Positions 42,114 to 53,037 of a stretch of 64,000 nucleotides of DNA are shown in pieces. Source of the stretch: Brachionus plicatilis (lineage: Eukaryota; Rotifera; Eurotatoria; Ploima; Brachionidae). The translations under genes were made by a program, and so were the position numbers. Position 1 is the first letter of the stretch, and every line of letters starts with the position of its first letter. The stretch lies in NCBI GenBank assembly GCA_010279815.1, contig QEOQ01000214.1:248001-312000 (forward strand), given 5' to 3'. The notes beneath the pieces are model-generated. The model did no database searches and was not told where the DNA came from. It was given only the letters and a program-made list of their open reading frames with translations.

Positions 42114-43782
42114 CCTTAATAGAAATTATTATTAAGTCTAATCATAAGGCTAGTGCCCATCATCAACACTATTAGGTAGCTAATAATGATGACCTGATCA
42201 AACTTTTCTTTTATTCAAATAAATTTAATAATTACAAATTAAAATAAAAATAAATGTAAAAAAATTTAAATTTCAAAATATAATGTTTTCAATTTTAAAT
42301 CAAATTTTGAAAAAAAACTAAGTGTTTTTGCATAAATTAAATTAATATTATTAAAAATTGACAATTTAAAGTGGTTGAAGCTTAAGTCCTTTTTAAAAAT
42401 TACAAATTTGTTTATCAGTCTTGAGTAGATATACTCAAATGTATTGGTTCCATATTTTGACTTTATCCCAGGTTCAAAAAGAAGATCTTTATTTCTCAAG
42501 TCATACATTAGCTTTCTTTCTTCATTGAAAATCAACTTGTTTTTCAAATCAATTCTATCATCATCAAAATTCAAAATCTTGTATGAAAAATTGAGCATTC
42601 TTGACAAAAACCTATGTTGAAAAGAAAATAATCCATATTTTTCTAAGAAGTTATTTACCATATTAAAATCAAAAGAATTAAATTTAAATTTGAATAGTTT
42701 AAATAAACAAAAATAATAATAGTCAGATAATTTTTGTATTGATTCTTTTGAAAAATAACTAATAAGAGAACAACAATAATCAAAATGTGGTAAAATAAAT
42801 GTTTTAAAAAACTGAATTTTAACAGATGTACAAAGATAGAAAAGATTACTAAAAGAAAAAAGTCTCTTATTTACAATTAAACAGAGAATTGTAACATATT
42901 TTTTAAAATTTAATTTATTATCAATCAATACCCCAAGCAGTTTGAATTCGTTCACTACTTGTATTTTAAAACCATTCAAGGTTACACTGTCTGGAACTCG
43001 GATCCGCTTATTATGTACAAACATTACATACGTTTTTGACCAATTAATTTCTAGACGATTGAACAAACACCATTCAAAAAGTCCAGCTAACTTATTGTTG
43101 AAAAACTTAACCAGATTTTCAGCATTGTCGCCTGATTTGTAGATTGTTGTATCATCAGCGAAAAGTTTGATAAATAAATCGTTAAGGCAGTAGACAATAT
43201 CGTTTATAAAAATAAGGAAGAATAGTGGTCCTAATACAGAACCTTGAGGAACACCCAGAAGTATAGGCAATAAACTTGAGAATAACAGATTCAATTTGAC
43301 CATTTGCATTCTGTTAATAAAATAGTCAGACAATAAAGCCAATAAGTCATTGTGGAAACCATAATGAAATAGCTTTATAGATTAGAGTCCACTAAATCAA
43401 AAGCTTTACGAAAATCAATGAATAGAATCATTGTTAAAAGTTTTCGATCGGTAGAGCGATTAAGGTCTGAAATAAATTCATGTAAAGCCGTTTCACAAGA
43501 GAAACCCTTGCGAAAACCATGCTGCCCAGAAAAAAATAAGTTATTTTTTTCAAAATGATTGGTAATTTGCCTTGAAATTAGCTTCTCAAATAATTTTGAT
43601 ACAGGAGAAAGTACTGATATCCCCATGTAATTATTGATATCACTTCGGTCACCTTTGTTTTTGAAAAGTGGTGTGACTACCGCAGATTGCCACTCATTTG
43701 GTATTTTTTTGTAACTTAAACATTCATTGAAAAAATTTTTAAAAACCGGGACAAAAAACTCATGTAATTCCTTTAAAATTGA
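42114..43782 (-). mobile_element. 5'-truncated LINE with 23-bp target-site duplication
   Basis: The minus strand encodes an RT in two frames: 43782-43375 (ILKELHEFFVPVFKNFFNEC, then YMGISVLSPVSKLFEKLISR and ILFIDFRKAFDLVD) and 43342-42266 (GVPQGSVLGPLFFLIFINDI and the catalytic LFADDTTIY). The frame break near 43360 shows it is inactive. The sequence CGAACGACYATAAGATAGCA (Y is C or T) plus AGA stands at 42091-42113 and 43783-43805, one mismatch in 23 bp, a typical LINE target duplication. It marks the exact ends: the insertion is 1669 bp and the first codons of the apparent ORF come from the target, not the element. Confidence 0.85.
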
Positions 43783-43805
43783 CGAACGACCATAAGATAG
43801 CAAGA

Positions 43806-44288
43806 TAATTGAGGACTTTATCTAGTTAAAGTAATCGTTAGTCTTCCTGCATTTCTCGTCCCTTGTGGTCGACAAAATAATGCGAATCTTTGATTCCATA
43901 CATTGTCATTGTAAAAATATGTCCGATCCAAAAAAACGAAAATTTGCCATTTTTTCTCAAAATTCAGTAAAAAAATTTAAATTTTTTTCATAAAAAGAAA
44001 AATAAACAAGAATAAAATATTTAAAATAAATTTATCTTTTATTTATTTAGACAAAAAAGTATTGATCAAGTTTTTGAGTCTTCCGTTTCTAATGATTTTA
44101 ATAGTTCAAATAAAATCAGTGACAAAAAAATAATCGATTTTATAAAAAATTAAATTTTAAGCTTCCTGACAAACACAAATCCATTTTCTCAATTAAATTT
44201 ATTGAAGTTAAGTTTATTCTCTAAATTCACTTTAAAACAAATGTGCTGTTTTTTATTTTTTTAAATTTTTATTCTAAGATAAATAAAT
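43806..44288. other. Region upstream of channel copy 4
   Basis: No gene. It should contain the promoter of the channel gene at 44289, but the 20-bp block shared by copies 1 and 2 is not present. Confidence 0.3.
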
Positions 44289-45868
44289 ATGATCAAAAGA
44301 TTTATCAATTTGAAATTTAAAGAATTATTTAATTCTTGGATTGAATCCTCAACAGTGCATGGAGTTCCAAATGTTTTTCGAAATAAAAACTGGATCTTAA
44401 AATTTTTCTGGACATTCAGTGTTTTAAGTTCTTCTGGCTATTGTGTCTTCAATTTGACCAAAACGTTAAATGATTATTTTGAATTTAATGTTATCACTGA
44501 GATAAGAAATGAGAGAATGGCGTCCATCCAATTTCCAGCTGTTTCTTTTTGCAATAAAAATCCTTTCAATTTTGGAAAAAATGGAACAATCATTGACTTT
44601 TTAAAGAAAGAAATTTTGGATTTAAAAAATAATATTTCTACTTTGAATGAAAAAAATGAAAACACATTTTTATCATTAGTTGATAGAGATTTTCATTTCT
44701 CAAAATTAGTGAACAAATATGAACATTTTCTACCAAATGTTAGTTTTGGTTTAAATGAAATGATGGTCAACTGCGAATTTCAAATTTATGTATTATTTTA
44801 TTAAAAAAATAATTTAGGAAAAATTTTTTCCAGGGCAGTTCCGAATGGCAGAGCCTTCTTTTCAGCCCACATGGTTGCAATATGATTAAGATATTTATTA
44901 ATTATATAATTAATATCTAGATTATATATAAATTGTTAAATTGAATTTTTCAAATAAATGAATGTAATAAACAAAATTTTGAGTATTTTTGGCTGCCATC
45001 TTATGGCAATTGCTTTAAATTTAACTCGGGAAAAAATTCAACCGGTGAAAAGATTTCAATAGAAGACAGCAAAATACCTGGTAAAAAATATGGATTAAGA
45101 TTAGAGCTCTTTTCAGGATTTTTGGATAAGGATTTGGATTTAATTAGATCTAGTGGTATTAATTTGTTTATACACAATCATTCAACAGTTATTTTCAGCG
45201 AATCTGATTCAATTAGTTTATCAAATGGATTCGAGTTTGATATTGTGGTAAGTCAAGAGCATTCTTACAAATTATCCAAACCCCACAGCAATTGTATCAA
45301 AGATCAAACATCAATTAATTCCTTTCAATCTGATCTTTACAGGAAATCAATTGAATTGTATGGAAGATATCAACAAAAAACTTGTTTGATAATGTGTTAT
45401 CATGAATATATCAAAATGCAGTGTGGTTGCTATTATCCTGAAGCCTTAGGAGCCACATATAACACATCCTGTAATTCAAACCATCAAATGGAATGTTCCC
45501 AGAATGAATATCTTAACTACTTGAATTCAGACCATTCATTGAAATGTTTCGACATGTGTCCAAAAGAGTGTGAAACATTCAATTATAAAACAATGCTATC
45601 TTTTGCAGATTTTCCTTCACCATATTATGCCCAATTGATGATTGATAATCCGACATATAGGGACAAATGGAATTTTTCTAGTTCCAAAATGATCAAAAAA
45701 AGCGTTGTTGCAGTAAACATTTATCATGATGATATTTCTCTGACTCATGTCAATGAGACTCCAGCAATGAATATAAATCAATTGATTGGTAATATCGGTG
45801 GAATTTTGGGTATTTGTGTTGGTATGAGTATTCTCAGTGTTGTTGAATTATTAGATCTTTTAATTAAA
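44289..45868 (+). pseudogene. DEG/ENaC-family channel (copy 4), broken by two insertions
   Basis: The gene is homologous to copies 1-3 from MIKRFINLKFKEL through the HG motif (TVHGVPN), TM1, FPAVSFCNKNPFNF, the Cys-rich ectodomain and TM2 (GGILGICVGMSIL). Two lesions are seen. First, after VNCEFQ a 162-bp insertion with stops (44786-44947), bounded by an 8-bp duplication TTTCAAAT; removing it restores the exact family length. Second, the C-terminal end after LLIKVLF is replaced by the tail of an antisense LINE. An in-frame GT..AG choice (donor 44790, acceptor 44983) could remove the first insertion, but at the cost of 11 residues including a conserved Cys. It is probably a pseudogene, although a functional spliced product is not ruled out. 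Confidence 0.8.
44786..44947. mobile_element. 162-bp insertion with 8-bp target duplication in channel copy 4
   Basis: TTTCAAAT stands at 44778-44785 and 44948-44955. The joined reading frame around a single copy aligns residue for residue with the paralogues (CEFQINECNKQNFEYF against CQFNRFVCTKDDFEYF). The insert has a more GC-rich core (GGCAGTTCCGAATGGCAGAG) in AT-rich borders and weakly complementary ends. The family is unknown; 8 bp suits hAT-like MITEs. Confidence 0.65.
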
Positions 45869-46420
45869 GTATTATTTATTTATTTTATTTATTTGTATAT
45901 CTGTACCGAGCTAGAGCTCCTTCAGATTAAAAAAAAAAAAAAAATAAATAAAAAATTAAAATAAAGTTAAATAAAATAAAATAAAAATAAAAAGTAAGAA
46001 AAAAATAAAGTTAAAATAATATAACTTAAAAAGTAGATAAATATTAAAATTAAAATTAGATAGATTTTGATAGAGAGTAACAGAATACATATTTTAATTA
46101 TTTGATGATTCAGGAAAAAAAGAAGAAATAGTAAGGTAGCAATTACACAATGGAGTTGGGTACTCGATGTATCTTGATTCGAAACCTCTGTTATATTCTT
46201 CCACCAGTCTAACAGTTAATGGAACAGAATGGCTCAGTCCTGCCCTAACATATCTCTCACTCAACTCAAAAAGTCGATTTGAGACTGTTTGTAGTTTAAG
46301 TTTATTATATGCCTCATTATGTAATATGTTGGAGGGAGTATCATATCTTAGTTTTAATATAGAACGAACTGCTGAATTTTGGATTACTTCTAACCTTATT
46401 ATTTCGGCTATCGGTTTTTT
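45869..46420 (-). mobile_element. LINE 3' end, inserted antisense into the end of channel copy 4
   Basis: The minus strand encodes the last about 95 residues of a LINE ORF2 (LEVIQNSAVRSILKLRYDTP, then LFELSERYVRAGLSHSVPLT, LVEEYNRGFESRYIEYPTP). A long AT-rich 3' UTR follows, then the hairpin-like GAGCTCTAGCTCGGTACAG and an (AAATA)n tail at about 45869-45893. The same 3' end is found on the plus strand in the OXSM intron (50944-50996). 5' truncation is complete by about 46420, where the second foldback element begins. Confidence 0.75.
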
Positions 46421-46890
46421 AATACCTTTATTAAAAATTACCTCTAATTTGTCAAAAAATACCTCAAAATATTAATAAAAGTGTCAAAAAAAATGAAACC
46501 AACCCTTTTAATTAAAAAAATACCTATTTATTAAAAAATCAAACAAATTATATAAATGTCTATCAAAAACAACAAAAAACATTCAATCAAGAATCTACTC
46601 AAAATAATGAATCTAAATCATGTGAAAAATTTTGAAATTATGAAAAATATGAAAAAAAAAGATATTTTTATTGTGATAATTGTTATTTTTTTTTATTTTT
46701 AGAGGTGAGTATTAACTTTTTGCGGTTTTAAAATGAAATTGCTTTCTTTTTTTTTAAATTGATGTAATTTTTTTTTATTTGAATACTTTTTTTATATTTT
46801 GCTACTTTTTTAATAAAAAAATAGTCTTTTATTAAATTTGAGAAAATTTTTATTAAATTTGAGGTAAATTTTAATAAATTTGAGGTACTA
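46400..46890. mobile_element. Foldback element with zinc-ribbon ORF relic (copy 2)
   Basis: Same plan as 40225-40920: left words ACCTCTAATTTGTCAAAAAA and ACCTCAAAATATTAATAAAA, right words TTTTTATTAAATTTGAGGTA and TTTAATAAATTTGAGGTA. In the middle (46588-46687) a relic of the micro-ORF has an in-frame stop at the second cysteine position. The stretch from 46890 to 47377 is AT-rich and holds nothing else I can name. Confidence 0.5.
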
Positions 46891-47377
46891 AAAAACTTTA
46901 TTTCTATTATTTCATGTATTTAAAAAAATTAATTCAGCCCAAGTACAATCTAGAAATGAATCGTAGATTTTATACCATATTTATTAAAAAAACATTTAAA
47001 AAAAAACTACTGGATTTATAAATTATTTTCTTTAAACATTTTTATTAGTAAAAAAATTGAAATCATTTATAATAAAAATATTTACTTTTAATTCAAAAAA
47101 AATTTTTTTTTCTTATTCCTTATTTGTAATAATTTTTACATTTCGATATGTAAAAATGTAAAAATTCCTTCTCTTCTAGACTTGGATAACTTGAAAATCG
47201 TTTGCATTTGTCCCAATTTAAATTTGTCAATTTTTTAGACAAAGACTTAAACGATATTTTAATTTTTATTCAAAATCATCATTCTAATAAACTTTATCAT
47301 TATAATCATAGGCTTCTTAATGGGTATCATTTGCATTCGTAGAAAGTTCAAAATATTGTAAGGCAGCTTTCCTTCGA

Positions 47378-47661
47378 GGTTTTGTGAAATTCAGCACAAA
47401 ATGAAAAAAAGAAAAGACACAAATAATAAAAAATTGAAAAACTTTTTTTCTATAAATTAAAAATTAGTTTCGTAATTACAATAAATAAATTAAATAAATT
47501 TTGCAGAGATTTTGCACATCATAAGCAGACTTTGACAATTGATGCAAAATTGAATGTTGCACCATGTTGCATTCACGAAATAAATTATAAACTTTTAGCA
47601 AAAAAGATATTAAATTTTTTATCATTATTTTCCTTTCTTGGGTACTAAACTTAACAAAACC
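47378..47661. mobile_element. MITE with GGTTTTGTGAA ends
   Basis: Left end GGTTTTGTGAAATTCAGCAC, right end complementary to GGTTTTGTTAAGTTTAGTAC. Inside it has the palindrome-like words TGCACATCATAAGCAGACTT and TTGAATGTTGCACCATGTTG. Relatives are at 62075-62342, 62444-62529, and within the 55-kb and 63-kb repeats. The flanking 8-mers (TCCTTCGA, TTATTCGA) agree only in part. Confidence 0.6.
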
Positions 47662-47970
47662 TTTATTCGAAATTTTTTATTTAATTTAAGGAATAATTTA
47701 GATTAAGTTGAGTTTTGAATTTAAAATATTATTAGCTTTTTCTTAAGTTTATTTTACAAAAAAGCCAATATTTTTGCAGTTTCCAAAATAACATTTTCCC
47801 ATATTTTATACAATCTTATTTAAGCATGAAAATAAAAAAATTTTGTAACAAAAATTAAATACAATTATTTAATATATTTTTGGATTTTAAATTCGATAGA
47901 AAAAAATTGCAGTATTCCAATTATTTTTTCACAGATTTAATTAAATTTACAATTATTTTTTTGTTACATG

Positions 47971-48535
47971 TAGTGATGGGCCAATACCAGACCTGGTTGG
48001 TCTGGTTTGCTTATTTTTTGGCAAACCAATTTGGTTTGCCAAAAAATAAGCAAACCAAAATTTGTAAACCAAATTATAAGCAAACCAAAATTAGCAAACC
48101 TGGCAAACCAAAAATTGCTAAAATTAAGAAAAAATCCTTACCCTAAATTTTCAAGTAGCTTGTTATTTTGATCAATCCAGTCTTTTTTTAAGATTCATTT
48201 TCGACAAAAGTAAAAAAAGAAATGTTTATTTTGAATGTACTTATAAAAATAAGGCTGGCTTTAACAACTGTTGAGGTGTGAAATATTCAACTGTTGATTC
48301 TACTTTTAAATTATTTAAACTAATTTAAAGACTTAAAAAAATTTTAATATAACACACAACTAGCAATACTAAATGAGTAATCTGCTTAATCATTGGCTTG
48401 CTAAATTTGGTTTTACCAAATTTCTGGTTTGCCAAATTTGGTTTTACCAAAAGTTGGTTTCCTAATTTTGGTTTACCAAAATTTTAGCATACTAATTTTG
48501 GGAAACCAAAAAAACCAAGAAAACTCCCATCACTA
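47971..48535. mobile_element. hAT MITE with perfect 8-bp target duplication GTTACATG
   Basis: 565 bp with ends TAGTGATGGG and CCCATCACTA. GTTACATG stands immediately outside on both sides (47963-47970 and 48536-48543). TAGTG-type ends and an 8-bp duplication are diagnostic of the hAT superfamily. Subterminal words AAACCAAA and TTTGGTTT are iterated many times, inverted between the two sides. No transposase; the Lys-rich frame at 47880-48146 is caused by the iterations. Confidence 0.85.
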
Positions 48536-48887
48536 GTTACATGTTTATTTAAATAAATGAAGTATTATAAACAAGAGAGCTAGCTTGTTGTCTAAACTTG
48601 CATTTTTAAATGTGTGCAAAATTAAAATTTTAATTAAATGCTAAATAAACAAAAAAATATTAATTATTAAATAAATGAAATTTTTCGGGACCAATTACCA
48701 ATCTAACAGACATGACCAAATTTTTTAATTTTATTTCTTAAATATTTTAGTTACTTGACTTGAAATTTTTGGAAAATATTTTCAAAACTCATTAACAAAA
48801 TCAAAAATATTATGCAATATAATTGAATCCCATTTAAAAAAATATTTTATTTTATATTTTATGCTAATAAATAAGAAAAATTTTAAA

Positions 48888-49424
48888 ATGAAAATTGTGT
48901 TTGTTACAGTTGGCACAACTAAATTTGAGCATTTAATCGAAACCATATTAAGCGACAATATTTTAGATATCTTGAGAGAACAAAACTTTAACAAAATAAT
49001 TCTTCAGATCGGCAATGGAAACCATCAGGATCAAAATCTTCAAAACTTTTCACGGGATAAGAATGCTGCTGTGAATTTTAAGAAAAAAAATCTAGAAATT
49101 GAAGCTTATCGGTATAAAAACACTTTAAAAGATGATTTAAATAAGGCAGATCTAGTGATTAGCCATGCGGGCTCCGGGAGCATAATAGAATCACTAGAAG
49201 CTAACAAAAAACTAGTCGTTGTTTGCAATCAAGACCTAATGGACAATCATCAGTTCGAACTGGCTGAAAAAATGGCCAAGCTTGACTACCTGCTATACAC
49301 AACATGCTCATCTCTTCATTCGACCCTTGGTCTTCTAAAAAATCCCCATCTAAAATTCAAAAGATATCAGCCCGGAAATCCTCGTCTTTTCGGTAATCAT
49401 TTGAATAAAATTTGTTTACAATAA
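48888..49424 (+). CDS. ALG13: UDP-GlcNAc transferase catalytic subunit ALG13
   Basis: 178 aa from the ATG at 48888 (MKIVFVTVGTTKFEHLIE); an upstream in-frame ATG at 48861 would add nine residues but the family starts directly at the VTVGTT motif. It has ILQIGNGN, the core YRYKNTLKDDLNKADLVISH, AGSGSIIESLEANKKLVVV and NHQFELAEKM, all typical of the short form (human about 165 aa). ALG13 joins membrane-bound ALG14 on the cytosolic face of the ER to add the second GlcNAc to the dolichol-linked precursor of N-glycosylation. Single exon, 171 bp ahead of CPTP on the same strand. Confidence 0.95.
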   Translation: MKIVFVTVGTTKFEHLIETILSDNILDILREQNFNKIILQIGNGNHQDQNLQNFSRDKNAAVNFKKKNLEIEAYRYKNTLKDDLNKADLVISHAGSGSIIESLEANKKLVVVCNQDLMDNHQFELAEKMAKLDYLLYTTCSSLHSTLGLLKNPHLKFKRYQPGNPRLFGNHLNKICLQ

Positions 49425-49595
49425 AATTTTAATTAATTGTATTTTTATTTAAATTTTTATAAAGACACTTAATAAAAAAAGTGCCATTTTAAAATTTTGA
49501 AATTAGCTTTTTTATGCTTGATTAATTTTAGATGATGGTGCTTTTTAAGGAATGCAGTCGAAACTAAATTCAAGTTTAGTTGAAAGAATATCAAA

Positions 49596-50279
49596 ATGAG
49601 CACTCAGCATCATCATCATCATCACCATCATCACCAAACAGAATTCGATCCAGAAAGACTCTTTAATTTGTTCAAAAAATGCTTAGTAAAATCAAATCCT
49701 GACGCAGATTTTGATGATATTTCAATACCAGATTACATACAAGCCTATGAGGAGATAAACAAATTTTTATCTCTTCTAGGCAATATATTTTATTTTGTGA
49801 TTTCGGATGTGAATGATAAGATAAATATTTTTAAAAAGTATTTGGAAAAAGAACCGGACCATTATTCCACATTGAATACATTCCTCAAGTATGAACAAGA
49901 GCATAATAAGCTTAGACAATCGAGCCATGATCTGAAACACCATCCATCTGGTGCCAGAACTTTGCTTAGGCTTCATAGAGCTTTAATTTTTATTTACAAG
50001 TTTCTTGAGCGATTATCCAATGCTGATTCTAAACAGAAATCAGCTCAAATTTGCATCGAGACTTATGAGCAAACTTTGGCTAGGTACCATTCTTGGTTGA
50101 TACGAAAAGCGGCCAATTTGGGCATGCATGGGCTGCCTAAACGAGAAGCACTCATAGGGCACATGATACGCACAGACACTGATAAAAAAATGTTCCCCGA
50201 ATTTATCAGCACTGTCGAAAAGACTTACAATATCACTCAATCATATTACGAAAAATATGGAATTTTAGATCTAGCTTAA
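49596..50279 (+). CDS. CPTP: Ceramide-1-phosphate transfer protein (GLTP domain)
   Basis: 227 aa, single exon (human CPTP 214 aa). The GLTP fold is recognisable throughout: DVNDKINIFKKYL carries the Asp and Lys that bind the sphingolipid headgroup, RTLLRLHRALIFI the phosphate-binding arginines, and YHSWLIRKA the conserved His. It ends LYxxxxxLDL-like (YYEKYGILDLA), as in the human protein. CPTP moves ceramide-1-phosphate between membranes in the cytosol. Oddity: a run of nine His residues (H5-H13) directly after MSTQ, encoded by CAT/CAC repeats. The stop lies 152 bp before OXSM. Confidence 0.93.
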   Translation: MSTQHHHHHHHHHQTEFDPERLFNLFKKCLVKSNPDADFDDISIPDYIQAYEEINKFLSLLGNIFYFVISDVNDKINIFKKYLEKEPDHYSTLNTFLKYEQEHNKLRQSSHDLKHHPSGARTLLRLHRALIFIYKFLERLSNADSKQKSAQICIETYEQTLARYHSWLIRKAANLGMHGLPKREALIGHMIRTDTDKKMFPEFISTVEKTYNITQSYYEKYGILDLA

Positions 50280-50431
50280 TGAATATTTTACACAAATTTT
50301 TTATATTTTTTATCAATAAAACCTTTAAAGACCGAAAAAAAAAAAAAACTTTTTATCTATTGTTTACTTGTAGAAAAGTACTTTTTTTTAAATATTATTG
50401 TCCAAATAACCAAGCTTATAATTTTAGAAAA

Positions 50432-52807
50432 ATGACTAGACAAAGAGTGGTCGTAACTGGTATTGGACTTTTGACTCCTTTAGGATTTAATATTAATGAA
50501 AATTGGACTAATTTAATTAATGGAAAATCAGCAATTAAACAACTTGTGTCAGAAGGTATCAAAAATTTTTTATTAGCTATTTTAAAATCTCTAAATCAAA
50601 CTTTATGAATCATTTCTATTTCATTTCTTTTTTAAATTTGTCGTATTATTTACTTAACTTAACTAAAAAAAAAAAAAAAAAAAAAAATTCCATTGCATTA
50701 ATTTTGTCTTATTTGATTTCACTTTTAATTCTTTTTTTCTGTCTTTTGTCTTGCTTTCCTAAAGTTTTAATTTTGTAAACACTTGTCACAAATCTCATCA
50801 TGTTTCAATATATTTATTTCTAATTCCAGGTATTTTAACTCTTACAAACTTTATTAATTTTTTTATCTTTATTTTTATTTTTTGATTTTATTTTACTTAA
50901 CTTTTAAATTTTTAATTTTACTAAACTTAATTTTTATTTTTATTCTGAAGAAGCTTAAGCTCGGTACAGTTAACAAATAAATAAAATAAATAATACATTT
51001 GAAGCTTTTTGAAAAACGTTACCATTAATTGAATAAATAAAATTAAGTCAATATAAAAAATTGCTTTTATTCAGATAGAAGATAAATTTTTTTTCTCATC
51101 AGCTAAATTTTTTATTCATTTTTTATTTTTGTTTTTACCAGTAAATAATAAAAAAACAAGTTAATTAATTTTATGCCATAAAATATTTTTTTTGAAAACA
51201 TAGTAAAAAAAATAAAACAAAAAAATAAGAAAAATCTAATTCTTTTTTTGGTCTACCTTCTTTTATGGTTTTTTGTTTTGGTTGCCAAATTGTGTTGCCT
51301 GAGAAGCTTGGTAAGGTTTATTTGAGTTCATTATAATTTTATTCCCAGAAGCAGGTCAAAGAGTTGCTGGTTTTAGATTTAGTATAATTGCACATTCCTT
51401 CACATGGAGTTTAAATAAATATCTTGATAAAGGAGATAATTTAGTTCTGTAAAATGCTTACTTTTAAAAAAATTAATTATGTGATTAATTATTTTTCCTA
51501 AATTTTATTTAAAAAAAAAACTTTCATTTTTTAATTTTCATTTAATAATTCAGAAATTTTATATATATTTTTTTTTCACTGATCAGACAGAATTCAATTC
51601 TGCATATCTCATGATTTTCTTTAATGTTTTTATCTAAGAGTACCAAAATTTACCAAGTCGTGTTGCGGGACAAATAGACCGAGATAAACTAGTTGAGAGT
51701 TTATTAGCAAAGAGTATAATTAGAAGATCTGATTTAAAGTCAATGTCCTGGGCGAACATATTTGCTTTAGCTGTGGCTGATGAAGCAATCAAAGATTCTG
51801 GCTGGAAACCAGAAAACACAAATCAAAGAGCAGGAACTTCGATAGGCACCGGAATGTCCGGTTTATTGGAAACATCAGAAGCAGCTATCAATTTAAATAA
51901 CAAAAAAAACTATAAAACAATAAGCCCATATTTTGTGCCAAAAATTTTACCAAATCTTTCTGCAGGATTAATCAGTATTAAGTATAAACTAAATGGTCCT
52001 AATCATTGTGTAACTACAGCATGTGCTGCAGGCACTCATGCAATCGCTGATGCGTACAATTTCATTCGAAATGGTCTAGTAGATGTGATGGTTTGTGGTG
52101 CAACCGAGGCCTGTATTCATCCAGTATCTATGGCCGGCTTCAGTGTTATGAGAGCTTTGGCCACCAAATTTAATGATCGCGCAAAAGAAGCATCGCGACC
52201 ATTTGATATACTTAGAGATGGATTTGTGATGAGCGAAGGTGCTGGTTGTTTAATTCTAGAAAGTTTGGAAAATGCCAAAATACGAAATGCTAAAATTTAT
52301 GCCGAAATTCTGGGCTCGGCAATAAATGCTGATGCAAATCACATAACTAATCCAAGTGCGAATGGAGATGGTGCTTTTAACTGCATGACTATGACTCTTG
52401 AAGATTCCAAGGTTAGACCAGAAGAGCTTGATTACATAAATTGTCATGCGACTTCAACTCCGGCAGGCGATATTGCCGAAATGACTGCGATCAAGAGAAT
52501 ATTTAAAGAAAAAAATCTAAATCATCAAGTTTACATATCAAGTATGAAAGGCTCTCTTGGTCATCTATTAGGAGCTGCCGGTGCTGCCGAAGTTATCCTC
52601 ACTGTGCTGGCATGCAAAAATAAAATTTTACCTTTTAATTTAAATTTGGAAAATGTTGATCCAGTGCTGGAAATGGAACGTGCGCCACAATTAAATTTGA
52701 TTAAAAAAAATAATGTTTGTTTGCCTAGCAAAAAAATAATTGCTTTAAAAAATTCATTTGGCTTTGGCGGAACAAACTCAAGTATTTGTCTGTCGAGTTT
52801 TGATTAA
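50432..52807 (+). CDS. OXSM: Mitochondrial beta-ketoacyl-ACP synthase
   Basis: Two exons, 50432-50555 and 51639-52807, phase 1, 430 aa. The product follows the KAS II / OXSM fold: VVVTGIGLLTPLGFN at the start, the nucleophile in TTACAAGTHA, the two histidines in CHATSTP and GHLLGAAGAAE, and the end NSFGFGGTNSSICL. OXSM elongates acyl-ACP in mitochondrial fatty acid synthesis, which supplies octanoate for lipoic acid. A mitochondrial presequence is not obvious after MTRQR; another 5' exon is possible. The 1083-bp intron is far longer than other introns here because it has received transposon sequences (LINE 3' end at 50944-50996, MITE fragment near 51430). Confidence 0.93.
50944..50996 (+). 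repeat. LINE 3' end in the OXSM intron
   Basis: CTGAAGAAGCTTAAGCTCGG followed by TACAGTTAACAAATAAATAA and more of the simple tail; the same end, in the opposite orientation, closes the LINE at 45869. The element probably extends left to about 50640, where a poly-A run lies, but its body is only AT-rich sequence. Confidence 0.6.
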
Positions 52808-53037
52808 ATTTAAATTTGTTGTTTTAAAATTTTTTTATTAATAAAATTATAGAAGTTAATCATCTAAATAAATTATTACTAATTATTTGAATCTGAACAC
52901 AATTAAACCATTTTTACATTTTATTTTTGTTAAATTGACAAAATTCTAATAGAAACACAAAACAAATCGTATATTTAAAAAAAAAAAAAAAACCCATTTA
53001 TTTAAATTAAGATAAATTTATTATTTTTAAACGATTT

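Noticed and set aside
46167..46475. 102-codon plus-strand frame
   Set aside because: Antisense of the LINE ORF2 C-terminus, whose minus-strand reading matches LINE proteins.
47880..48146. 88-codon frame with repeated Lys-Pro words
   Set aside because: Generated by the iterated AAACCAAA words of the hAT MITE at 47971-48535.
50279..50608. 109-codon frame starting at the CPTP stop
   Set aside because: The first about 50 codons are random upstream sequence; only from the ATG at 50432 does it match OXSM, and it runs into the intron after 50555.
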